From CAZFJG01 sp964410915 (GTDB taxonomy: Bacteria; Synergistota; Synergistia; Synergistales; JAFGMB01): DNA of 5,948 nucleotides. The stretch lies in the NCBI GenBank assembly GCA_964410915.1, contig CAYPIU010000066.1, positions 1-5,948 of the forward strand, read 5' to 3'. The stretch's first letter is position 1. The number at the start of each line of letters is the position of its first letter. Below the pieces are notes generated by a model that worked only from the letters and a program-made list of their open reading frames with translations, searched no databases and was not told the origin of the DNA. Shown here one piece after another: positions 1-4,897 of the stretch. A program made the position numbers and the translations under genes.

Positions 1-257
1 TCATCCTCTGTACGAAAAGTCATGGATCCGCTTGTATCCAGAAGGAGCATAACATTGGGCTCCAGCATGAAACCTTCCTGAAAACCAAGGGGAACATTTT
101 TGGACATAGGCACAAGGATGGGTTCCCATGCTGCTTCAGCAAAAGGTATAAAAATAAACATAGAAAAAATGAAAAGCGATACGAATATTGCACTGCATTG
201 TTTTATGCAAATGATCTTACATTTTCTGTTATCCCTGAGATGATCTTTTTCTCTCAT
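1..257 (-). CDS. pilY1: PilY1-type pilus tip adhesin, N-terminal part (cut by window edge)
   Basis: Only the first 85 codons are in the window; the frame is open at base 1. The start is the ATG at 257-255, preceded by GGAGG (269-265) with a 7-nt spacer. Visible: a basic N-region of about 21 residues, a hydrophobic run at about 24-39 rich in Phe and Ile, and a likely signal peptidase site after AEA (40-42), so the protein should be exported. After a short linker comes EPNVMLLLDTSGSM (66-79), whose D74-x-S76-x-S78 is the MIDAS metal-binding signature of a von Willebrand A domain. A signal peptide followed at once by 'PNVMLLLDTSGSM' is typical of PilY1/PilC proteins, which sit at the type IV pilus tip and act in adhesion, pilus priming and surface sensing. 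Its place last, after pilV-pilW-pilX, supports this strongly. The C-terminal beta-propeller that would confirm PilY1 lies outside the window. The basic N-region is somewhat long for a signal peptide. Confidence 0.88.
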   Translation of the reverse strand, partial: MREKDHLRDNRKCKIICIKQCSAIFVSLFIFSMFIFIPFAEAAWEPILVPMSKNVPLGFQEGFMLEPNVMLLLDTSGSMTFRTED

Positions 258-264
258 ATTAATC

Positions 265-269
265 CCTCC
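265..269 (-). promoter_or_regulatory. Ribosome binding site of pilY1
   Basis: GGAGG on the minus strand lies 7 nt before the pilY1 ATG at 257. It fixes the start and gives the exported protein its full signal peptide. No promoter or terminator is evident in the 49-nt gap after pilX, so pilY1 is probably co-transcribed with the minor pilins. Confidence 0.6.
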
Positions 270-306
270 GGCCAAGGATCTGTTTCAATTTAATATTGCA
301 GCTCGT

Positions 307-984
307 CTACAATCTTATGATAACTGCCTGGTCAACTTTTCTTGTCTGTTCTTCAAAGGAAGCCTCACTTCGTATGAGATAATATCCCAGATTGACACCA
401 GACCCCTCACCAACACTGCCTTCTCCTCTGTTAGAACTGGCATAGGAGGAACCCATATGCTGTGACATGGCAGCTTCTCCTGCACTATAAAGCATTTTGG
501 GAGGGAAACCTGTTTCATAGTCGTCCTTATCCACACCGGAACCCACGGTATAACCCATATCAAATATCCTGACCCTGACCTGGACATGACCCTGAGAATA
601 TATCCCGTGAGCTACCTGGCTGCCATCGGGATAGTTCCAACCGGGAAGAGTTGAGCTATTCAATTTCCTTACAAGCAGAACATCATATACATCTTCGCCT
701 GTTCCTGTAAGATCACCTGATACCAGCTCACCACCCGGATCCGTTGCTTCCCATCTGGGTAATCTCCCATCCTCTTCCCTGGCATTCAGTATCCATGCTT
801 TTCCCTGTTCAACTCCATCTGATGCGGCATTGTACATCTCCACGTCCTCCACAACATATCTGGAGGAACTGAACAGGTTACCCACTATTTCAAAGGTTAA
901 AGATACCAGAAGGGCTCCCACAAGAAGGACCACAAGGACAAGGGGAAGCGCAAAACCCTTCTTTTTCAAGGTTTTATTTTTCAT
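307..984 (-). CDS. pilX: PilX-like minor pilin (type IV pilus assembly)
   Basis: 225 aa from the ATG at 984-982. An in-frame ATG 18 nt upstream is rejected because it overlaps the Shine-Dalgarno region of this start and would add six acidic residues before the basic leader. The leader MKNKTLKKKG ends at G10, followed by FALPLVLVVLLVGALLVSL, one hydrophobic helix (about 11-32) typical of a prepilin cleaved between G10 and F11 and N-methylated. The usual Glu at +5 is absent (Leu15), as in the GspK/PilX class thought to cap the tip complex. Other PilX-like marks are the helix YNAASDGVEQGKAWIL after the membrane segment and a C-terminal strand pattern, GYYLIRSEASF then KVDQAVIIRL. Its start overlaps the pilW stop by one base (TGATG), implying translational coupling, and pilY1 follows after 49 nt. 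The middle is Gly/Ser-rich and not conserved enough to say more. The family call rests mainly on the N-terminus and gene order. Confidence 0.8.
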   Translation of the reverse strand: MKNKTLKKKGFALPLVLVVLLVGALLVSLTFEIVGNLFSSSRYVVEDVEMYNAASDGVEQGKAWILNAREEDGRLPRWEATDPGGELVSGDLTGTGEDVYDVLLVRKLNSSTLPGWNYPDGSQVAHGIYSQGHVQVRVRIFDMGYTVGSGVDKDDYETGFPPKMLYSAGEAAMSQHMGSSYASSNRGEGSVGEGSGVNLGYYLIRSEASFEEQTRKVDQAVIIRL

Positions 985-1838
985 CAGTTCCTCACCCTCC
1001 ATCTGCTTCTGTGAACGGATACCCTGTAATGCCTGGTCTCATCCGCAACAGGATTATCAGGCCAGCCTGAAACATCAGCAGGTGTCACCATTTCATCATG
1101 CCTGGTATTACCCCTTGCCAGCACCGACGCAGTAATAATTCGATCATCAGGATCATAGTCAAATATCACATCCTCAATACCCGCCACAGTTGAAATGGTT
1201 TCATCATTAACAGGGTCTTCGACAATAAATTCCCCATTTACAAGCCTCGCCTCCAGAAAACGGACATAATGTATTTCATCGAAGAATGGAAGGGTCCCAT
1301 CTGATTTTGGAGTCACATTAATTGGGGAAGTCCCTGGAGTATTAACAAAAAAAGGGGCATTGGCAGATGGGAAAGTGATCCAGTCCGTAGGGGGCTGTAC
1401 ATTCCCTGCGGTCAGATCAAGATTTGACGCAGTCCCAGAAGTGAAAATAATTTCCTGTTCGTTGGCAATGCCCGAGGGCAGAGCATAGGCAATCTGTATC
1501 GCCCTGTCGCCACTGATAACATTCAAAGGACCGTTCCATGAATTTATATCCGCTTCCAGGGAGAAACAGGCCTGAAAATCCGCCGAAGTATTGGGAAGTC
1601 CCAGACCGGATTGCCTCAATGGGCCGGCGAGAAGAGTGAAAACCATCTGACCTTTCTGGCGGGCAGTGGTATATTCAAGATCCTGCTCATAACTGTAAAC
1701 AAACGTATAGAGAAGCCCTACCACAGATCCCATTATCATGGAACCGATCAGGATAACTATAAGGACCTCCACAAGGGTAAACCCCTTAGTACCTTTACTT
1801 TTTCTGGGAAAACAGTTCCAGCTTTGTAAAATGTTCAT
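984..1838 (-). CDS. pilW: PilW-like minor pilin (type IV pilus assembly)
   Basis: 284 aa. The ATG at 1838-1836 has GAGGTGA about 5 nt upstream and is the only reasonable start. The leader is long (19 residues, basic near its end: RKSKGTKG). The class III cleavage site is G19|F20, with FTLVEVLIVILIGSMIMG forming the conserved hydrophobic helix and Glu24 at the +5 position needed for methylation and pilus insertion. After about residue 45 comes a long globular part with no second membrane segment. A C-terminal GIEDVIFDYDPDD followed by a closing HYRVSVHRSRWRV strand resembles PilW proteins. It follows pilV by 18 nt and overlaps pilX by 1 nt. The family role is as a minor pilin of the priming complex at the pilus tip, anchored in the inner membrane before assembly. 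A GspJ-type pseudopilin is the main alternative; the downstream pilX and pilY1 favour a type IV pilus. Confidence 0.85.
   Translation of the reverse strand: MNILQSWNCFPRKSKGTKGFTLVEVLIVILIGSMIMGSVVGLLYTFVYSYEQDLEYTTARQKGQMVFTLLAGPLRQSGLGLPNTSADFQACFSLEADINSWNGPLNVISGDRAIQIAYALPSGIANEQEIIFTSGTASNLDLTAGNVQPPTDWITFPSANAPFFVNTPGTSPINVTPKSDGTLPFFDEIHYVRFLEARLVNGEFIVEDPVNDETISTVAGIEDVIFDYDPDDRIITASVLARGNTRHDEMVTPADVSGWPDNPVADETRHYRVSVHRSRWRVRN
989..1000 (-). promoter_or_regulatory. Ribosome binding site deciding the pilX start
   Basis: Read on the minus strand this is GGAGGGTGAGGA, with the GAGG core 5 nt before the ATG at 984. It lies inside the last codons of pilW, so ribosomes finishing pilW at the TGATG junction can restart on pilX. 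This rules out the longer 231-codon reading that begins at 1002. Confidence 0.65.
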
Positions 1839-1856
1839 GACTTCACCTCAATATCC

Positions 1857-2258
1857 TCATTCGTCAACATCAACATGGCCAAAGGGACTTATGGACCGGG
1901 CAAGAACCACGTTATCATTTGGACCAACCCCATCCCAGGTAAGTGAAATTACTATTTTTCTAAGGTTATCTCCTGAGGTAACATTCCAGGAATCAATAAC
2001 AAAGGGATGAGGTACAGTTATGTCAGATGAAAGGTCATCAAACGAAAGCCCCCAGTCTGACTGGGCTTCATCGATCTCCTGACCTTCTATGAAATCTATG
2101 ATCTCACTGGCAAGAAGGGTAGCCTTTTCCTTATCCACCGTGTGAGCCATTAATTTCGTGGAAGAAATGAAAGAAGATGCGATAGCAAGCAAAGCAACAG
2201 CGAGGAGCATAATAGCTATGAGAACCTCAACAAGAGACAAACCCTGATTCTTTTTCAT
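1857..2258 (-). CDS. pilV: PilV-like minor pilin (type IV pilus assembly)
   Basis: 133 aa from the ATG at 2258-2256. A longer in-frame reading from 2321 is rejected because it would place 21 extra residues before the leader, while AGGAG (2270-2266) sits 7 nt before the ATG chosen here. The leader is MKKNQG with cleavage G6|L7, then LSLVEVLIAIMLLAVALLAIA, one hydrophobic helix with Glu11 at +5. Leu at +1 replaces the usual Phe, which prepilin peptidases tolerate. The C-terminal half contains NLRKIVISLTWDG followed by VVLARSIS, the two-strand pattern common in PilV and GspI. It has no cysteine. It is the first gene of the cassette and probably lies next to the promoter. Its role is a minor pilin in the initiation complex at the pilus base and tip. 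GspI (type II secretion) is a close relative and the alternative call. Confidence 0.85.
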   Translation of the reverse strand: MKKNQGLSLVEVLIAIMLLAVALLAIASSFISSTKLMAHTVDKEKATLLASEIIDFIEGQEIDEAQSDWGLSFDDLSSDITVPHPFVIDSWNVTSGDNLRKIVISLTWDGVGPNDNVVLARSISPFGHVDVDE

Positions 2259-2265
2259 AAACAAG

Positions 2266-2273
2266 CTCCTCAC
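2266..2273 (-). promoter_or_regulatory. Ribosome binding site deciding the pilV start
   Basis: GTGAGGAG on the minus strand, with AGGAG ending 7 nt before the ATG at 2258. It supports the short leader (MKKNQG) and rejects the upstream ATG at 2321. Confidence 0.6.
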
Positions 2274-2336
2274 TTTTCTGAAAATGGTCTTTAAAAACCC
2301 GCCTAAAAAAGGACTACACAAACTTATTCATAGTTG

Positions 2337-2365
2337 ATTATATATCACGATAGTTTTACAAGGTA
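2337..2365 (-). promoter_or_regulatory. Possible promoter of the pilV-pilW-pilX-pilY1 cassette
   Basis: On the minus strand a perfect TATAAT lies at 2342-2337. The hexamer 17 bp upstream is TACCTT (2365-2360), a poor -35 match, so the box would depend on an activator or be used weakly. Transcription would begin near 2330, leaving a leader of about 70 nt before pilV. No sigma-54 type GG/GC pair at the right spacing was found next to it. Confidence 0.3.
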
Positions 2366-2584
2366 GGACCTTTTTACTAAATAATCAGGGTAAATCGGAT
2401 CATACCTGTTGGGCCTTGGGAATCAAACCATTGGATTTACTCACTAAATGCAAGATTAAATGATTATCCTATTTTGCCGTCTCTTCTCCTGAGAGGATTT
2501 CATTAAAGGGTTAAATAATCCAGATATTAACAAGAGAGTTGACTTATAGTTTGAACCCACGTTTCACAAAAAACTATCACAATA
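2343..2584. repeat. Inverted pair of AAAACTATC motifs
   Basis: Minus strand 2357-2343 reads AAAACTATCGTGATA and plus strand 2570-2584 reads AAAACTATCACAATA: 12 of 15 identical, in opposite orientation. The left copy abuts the proposed pil -10 box. This could be a paired regulator site, but in AT-rich DNA chance is a real alternative. Confidence 0.3.
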
Positions 2585-2617
2585 AACTAAAATACTAACT
2601 GTTAAATAACCCTTTAA
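2503..2617. repeat. Inverted repeat TTAAAGGGTTA / TAACCCTTTAA with overlapping TAAATAAYC copies
   Basis: TTAAAGGGTTA (2503-2513) recurs as its exact reverse complement at 2607-2617, 93 bp away. Each copy overlaps a direct repeat, GTTAAATAATCC (2510-2521) and GTTAAATAACCC (2601-2612). A third TAAATAATC lies at 2378-2386. The exact match is 11 bp. It could bracket a small element or be two operator half-sites. No transposase or target-site duplication is visible. Confidence 0.35.
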
Positions 2618-2655
2618 CTATACCCGAAAGTTTGATATTTAAAAAATAGGAGAAC

Positions 2656-2676
2656 ATGTTTTGCACTGCAACACAT
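2656..2676. promoter_or_regulatory. 21-bp interrupted palindrome, operator-like
   Basis: The dyad is centred on C2666: ATGT, T, TTGCA, C, TGCAA, C, ACAT, with 9 of 10 symmetric pairs complementary and only the T2660/C2672 pair failing. The inner 11 bp (TTGCA-C-TGCAA) is perfect. A one-base centre fits a dimeric DNA-binding regulator better than an RNA hairpin. I cannot assign it to a known regulator. It lies about 255 bp upstream of fhs. Confidence 0.35.
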
Positions 2677-2824
2677 CTATTATGGATATACAAAAAACTT
2701 CTCTTTACTGTCTTTCTGATATTTAAGGTCATATTTTCACCTTCAGATAAGGATTTTCTTCGCATCATTTTCCATTTAGTGAAAATATCAAGCAAGACTT
2801 GTATCAGAATTAAGCTTTAGCAGG

Positions 2825-2853
2825 TTGATTTTTAACGCATTTTTTGGTAGAAA
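2825..2853 (+). promoter_or_regulatory. Weak candidate promoter for fhs
   Basis: TTGATT (2825-2830), a 17-bp spacer, then TAGAAA (2848-2853). Each hexamer matches the sigma-70 consensus at 4 of 6 positions. The -10 lies within the first TTGGTAGAA repeat. The call is tentative. Confidence 0.2.
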
Positions 2854-2891
2854 TAAGCTGATGTTTTGTATTGGTAGAAGTAGTTTTGTAA
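2844..2891 (+). repeat. Imperfect tandem repeat upstream of fhs
   Basis: TTGGTAGAA occurs at 2844-2852 and again at 2871-2879, exactly 27 bp apart. The similarity continues: the first unit goes on with ATA, eight further bases and TTTTGTA, while the second goes on with GTAG and TTTTGTA (2885-2891). It therefore looks like a duplicated segment with an internal deletion. It sits 40-87 bp before the fhs ATG, where a regulator could act. Confidence 0.45.
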
Positions 2892-2913
2892 TGCGAGATA
2901 TTTATCAGTTCTA

Positions 2914-2921
2914 AAAGGAGG
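2914..2921 (+). promoter_or_regulatory. Ribosome binding site of fhs
   Basis: AAAGGAGG, close to the full anti-Shine-Dalgarno complement, lies 9 nt before the ATG at 2931 and fixes the start. It predicts efficient translation. Confidence 0.75.
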
Positions 2922-2930
2922 AATATCGGA

Positions 2931-4598
2931 ATGCTTACAGATATAGAGATCGCACAGCAGTCCAGGATGAGAGACATAACAGAGATAGCGAATAAGCTTG
3001 GGATCCGGGAAGATGAGCTTGAGCTTTACGGTCACTACAAAGCGAAGGTTTCATGGTCACTGTGGGAAAGAGTCAGGGAAAACCCTGACGGAAAACTGAT
3101 CCTTGTGACAGCAATCACGCCAACTCCTGCAGGAGAGGGCAAGACCACTACCACAGTGGGACTTTCCCAGGGGCTGTCAAAGATCGGTAAAAAAAGTGCA
3201 ATAGCACTGAGGGAACCCAGTCTTGGTCCCAGCTTTGGAGTCAAGGGCGGAGCCGCAGGCGGAGGTTACTCACAGGTAGTACCGATGGAAGACATAAACC
3301 TTCATTTCACCGGGGATATACATGCAGTCTCCACAGCTCATAATCTTCTGTCGGCGTTACTGGACAATCACCTGCAACAGGGCAATGAGCTTGACATTGA
3401 TCCGAGGAGAATAGTCCTTAAACGAGTGATGGATATGAATGAAAGGGCTCTTCGCAACATTGTAGTCGGACTTGGCGGGAAAGCTCACGGAGTTCCCCGG
3501 GAGTCTGGATTCGATATAAGCGTAGCCAGCGAGGTAATGGCTATTTTATGTCTGGCAGGCAGCATATCGGATCTCAAGGAAAGACTTGCAAATATGGTCG
3601 TTGCATATACATACAGTGGAGAGCCTGTAACCGCTGGAGACCTCAAGGCGGAGGGATCGCTCGCAGTGCTTCTGAAGGATGCTTTAAAGCCTAATCTTGT
3701 CCAGACCCTCGAGGGTGTTCCGGCATTTGTCCACGGAGGCCCCTTTGCTAACATAGCCCATGGCTGTAACAGCGTGCAGGCAACAAAATACGGGTTGAAA
3801 CTCTCCGATTATTTTGTAACCGAGGCAGGTTTCGGTGCGGACCTTGGCGCAGAAAAGTTCTTTGACATAAAATGCCGTATGGCAGGTCTTCACCCCGATG
3901 CTGTAGTTCTGGTGGCAACGGTCAGGGCCCTCAAGATGCACGGCGGACTGCCCCGGAATGAACTTTCAGGAGAGAACCTTGAGGCTCTCGAGGCTGGTAT
4001 CCCCAACATGGAGAAACATATAGAGAACCTGAGTTCCTTCGGCGTACCTGTTGTTGTTGCCATTAACAGGTTCCCCACCGATACGGAAGCCGAGCTGAAG
4101 CTTGTTGAGGAGCACTGCAACAGGCTTGGAGCAGAGGTATCACTCTCTGAAGTATGGGCTAAGGGCGGAGATGGCGGAATGGATCTCGCAGAAAAGGTCG
4201 TAAAAGCATGCGAGAAGGAGAATACATTCCACTACCAGTACGAAAGCAATGCAACTCCCCGGGAGAAGATCAACACCATAGCCAAAAAGATCTATGGCGC
4301 GGCCCGGGTAAGTTTCACTGACAAGGCAGAGAAGGATCTGGCCGATATCCATGAACAGGGCAGGGATGACCTTCTGATCTGCATGGCCAAGACCCAGTCC
4401 TCCATATCGGATGACCCCTCCAGAAAAGGGCGTCCAGAAGGTTTCACTGTTACAGTTCGAGAAGTGAGACTCTCCGCAGGTGCCGGTTTCCTTGTACCTG
4501 TGACAGGGAGCGTAATGACCATGCCGGGACTTCCAAAAAAACCTGCAGCTCTTAAGATAGATATTGATGAAAGCGGAAATATTACAGGACTTTTCTAG
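2931..4598 (+). CDS. fhs: Formate-tetrahydrofolate ligase
   Basis: 555 aa, the normal length of the monofunctional bacterial enzyme. In the cytoplasm it joins formate and tetrahydrofolate to give 10-formyl-THF with ATP hydrolysis. This is the first methyl-branch step of the Wood-Ljungdahl pathway and a source of one-carbon units for purines and formyl-Met-tRNA. Family motifs, in order: ITPTPAGEGKTTTTVGLSQ (62-80), containing the P-loop that binds ATP; REPSLGPSFGVKGGAAGGG (94-112); PMEDINLHFTGDIHAVS (118-134); GVPAFVHGGPFANIAHGCNS (262-281); YFVTEAGFGADLGAEKFFDIKCR (starting at 294); and a C-terminal GFLVPVTGSVMTMPGLPKKP (519-538). No motif is broken and no frameshift is seen. It starts after a strong AAAGGAGG and is a single-gene unit, ended by the hairpin at 4617. 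It diverges from the pil cassette and converges on tusA/yedE. The reaction is reversible in some anaerobes, so the direction of use cannot be read from the sequence. Confidence 0.98.
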   Translation: MLTDIEIAQQSRMRDITEIANKLGIREDELELYGHYKAKVSWSLWERVRENPDGKLILVTAITPTPAGEGKTTTTVGLSQGLSKIGKKSAIALREPSLGPSFGVKGGAAGGGYSQVVPMEDINLHFTGDIHAVSTAHNLLSALLDNHLQQGNELDIDPRRIVLKRVMDMNERALRNIVVGLGGKAHGVPRESGFDISVASEVMAILCLAGSISDLKERLANMVVAYTYSGEPVTAGDLKAEGSLAVLLKDALKPNLVQTLEGVPAFVHGGPFANIAHGCNSVQATKYGLKLSDYFVTEAGFGADLGAEKFFDIKCRMAGLHPDAVVLVATVRALKMHGGLPRNELSGENLEALEAGIPNMEKHIENLSSFGVPVVVAINRFPTDTEAELKLVEEHCNRLGAEVSLSEVWAKGGDGGMDLAEKVVKACEKENTFHYQYESNATPREKINTIAKKIYGAARVSFTDKAEKDLADIHEQGRDDLLICMAKTQSSISDDPSRKGRPEGFTVTVREVRLSAGAGFLVPVTGSVMTMPGLPKKPAALKIDIDESGNITGLF

Positions 4599-4616
4599 AA
4601 AAGTATATTGCTGAGC

Positions 4617-4659
4617 AAAGGCCCGGTCCAGAGGGGGGAACCCCTGGGCCGGGCCTTTT
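4617..4659. terminator. Bidirectional rho-independent terminator between fhs and tusA
   Basis: The outer stem AAAGGCCCGG (4617-4626) pairs with CCGGGCCTTT (4649-4658). The inner stem adds a T-G wobble, CCA/TGG and GGGG/CCCC, with a two-base bulge (GA, 4631-4632) and a GGAA loop (4637-4640), a GNRA-type tetraloop. The plus strand ends in TTTT and the minus strand in TTT after GGCC, so either direction can terminate. It starts 19 nt after the fhs stop and ends 5 nt before the tusA stop. Confidence 0.85.
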
Positions 4660-4663
4660 GGCG

Positions 4664-4882
4664 CTACTTTTTCATTATGACCTTGTGCCAGTCATCATGA
4701 TCTTCGAAACTCACTTCCCAGCCTTTTTTTCTTGCAAAACGGGCTACATTCTCCCTTGACGTGACAGTATCCACGTGAACTTCTATGATTCCTTCTTTAG
4801 TCTTCTTCACAGCTTTCTGGGTCTCCATTATTGGCTGAGGACAGGAAAGACCCTTTGCATTTACAATTACAGGTTCAGACAT
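4664..4882 (-). CDS. TusA-family sulfur carrier (FdhU/TsuB-like) next to yedE
   Basis: 72 aa. The ATG at 4882-4880 has AAGGAGG 8 nt upstream. The length and fold pattern match a single TusA/SirA domain. The signature VNAKGLSCPQP (7-17) holds the C14-P-x-P motif whose cysteine carries sulfur as a persulfide. The helix PIMETQKAVKK, an acidic strand (IIEVHVDT), a second helix (SRENVARFARKKG) and a final strand pair complete the domain. It lacks the C-terminal DsrE-like part of the longer selenium protein YedF. It lies 13 nt after yedE, and its Shine-Dalgarno overlaps the yedE stop codon, so the two are one operon. TusA-like proteins beside YeeE/YedE transporters serve as partners in thiosulfate uptake (TsuA/TsuB) or in selenium-dependent formate dehydrogenase biogenesis (FdhT/FdhU). 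The sequence does not show whether sulfur or selenium is carried here. General tRNA-thiolation TusA is less likely given the neighbour. Confidence 0.88.
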   Translation of the reverse strand: MSEPVIVNAKGLSCPQPIMETQKAVKKTKEGIIEVHVDTVTSRENVARFARKKGWEVSFEDHDDWHKVIMKK

Positions 4883-4890
4883 TATCTATG

Positions 4891-4897
4891 CCTCCTT
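4891..4897 (-). promoter_or_regulatory. Ribosome binding site of the TusA-like gene, overlapping the yedE stop
   Basis: AAGGAGG on the minus strand. Its first two bases are also the last two bases of the yedE TAA stop (4898-4896). It lies 8 nt before the ATG at 4882. The arrangement points to coupled translation of the membrane protein and its carrier. Confidence 0.65.

Larger units (their letters stand above)
2259..2930. other. 672-bp AT-rich divergent intergenic region
   Basis: Space between pilV (leftward) and fhs (rightward), visibly richer in A and T than the flanking genes. I see no gene with family similarity on either strand. It carries a -10-like box for the pil direction (2337-2342), three copies of TAAATAAYC (2378, 2512, 2602), an inverted pair of AAAACTATC-type motifs, TTAAAGGGTTA and its reverse complement about 100 bp apart, a 21-bp interrupted palindrome at 2656-2676, and a TTGGTAGAA direct repeat close to fhs. 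A 54-codon plus-strand ORF (2656-2820) has AGGAG only 3 nt before its ATG and looks marginal. Known riboswitch classes for folate or c-di-GMP were not recognised. Confidence 0.7.

Noticed and set aside
830..1135. Plus-strand ORF opposite the pilW/pilX junction
   Set aside because: It is antisense to two recognised pilin genes, including their cleavage-site region, and has no supporting signal.
2418..2429. Minus-strand GGTTTGATTCCC resembling a tRNA T-arm
   Set aside because: No acceptor stem, anticodon arm or D-arm can be placed around it; it is a chance resemblance.
2595..2795. Minus-strand ORF in the gap (66 codons, or 45 from an internal ATG at 2732 with AAGGTG upstream)
   Set aside because: It has the composition of non-coding AT-rich DNA and no recognisable motif. 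It overlaps the plus-strand ORF and dyad. The possible ribosome site is weak and there is no neighbour to support it.
2259..2930. Possible c-di-GMP (GEMM) riboswitch before pilV or THF riboswitch before fhs
   Set aside because: Neither strand shows the conserved cores of these classes, and the likely leader before pilV (about 70 nt) is too short for one plus an expression platform.
2832..3035. Minus-strand ORF over the fhs start
   Set aside because: It overlaps the fhs ribosome site and first codons on the opposite strand; it is a shadow of a certain gene.
3035..4522. Several antisense ORFs of 69-89 codons inside fhs
   Set aside because: fhs is a complete, conserved enzyme in the plus frame. 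The antisense frames carry no family motif and reflect codon bias.
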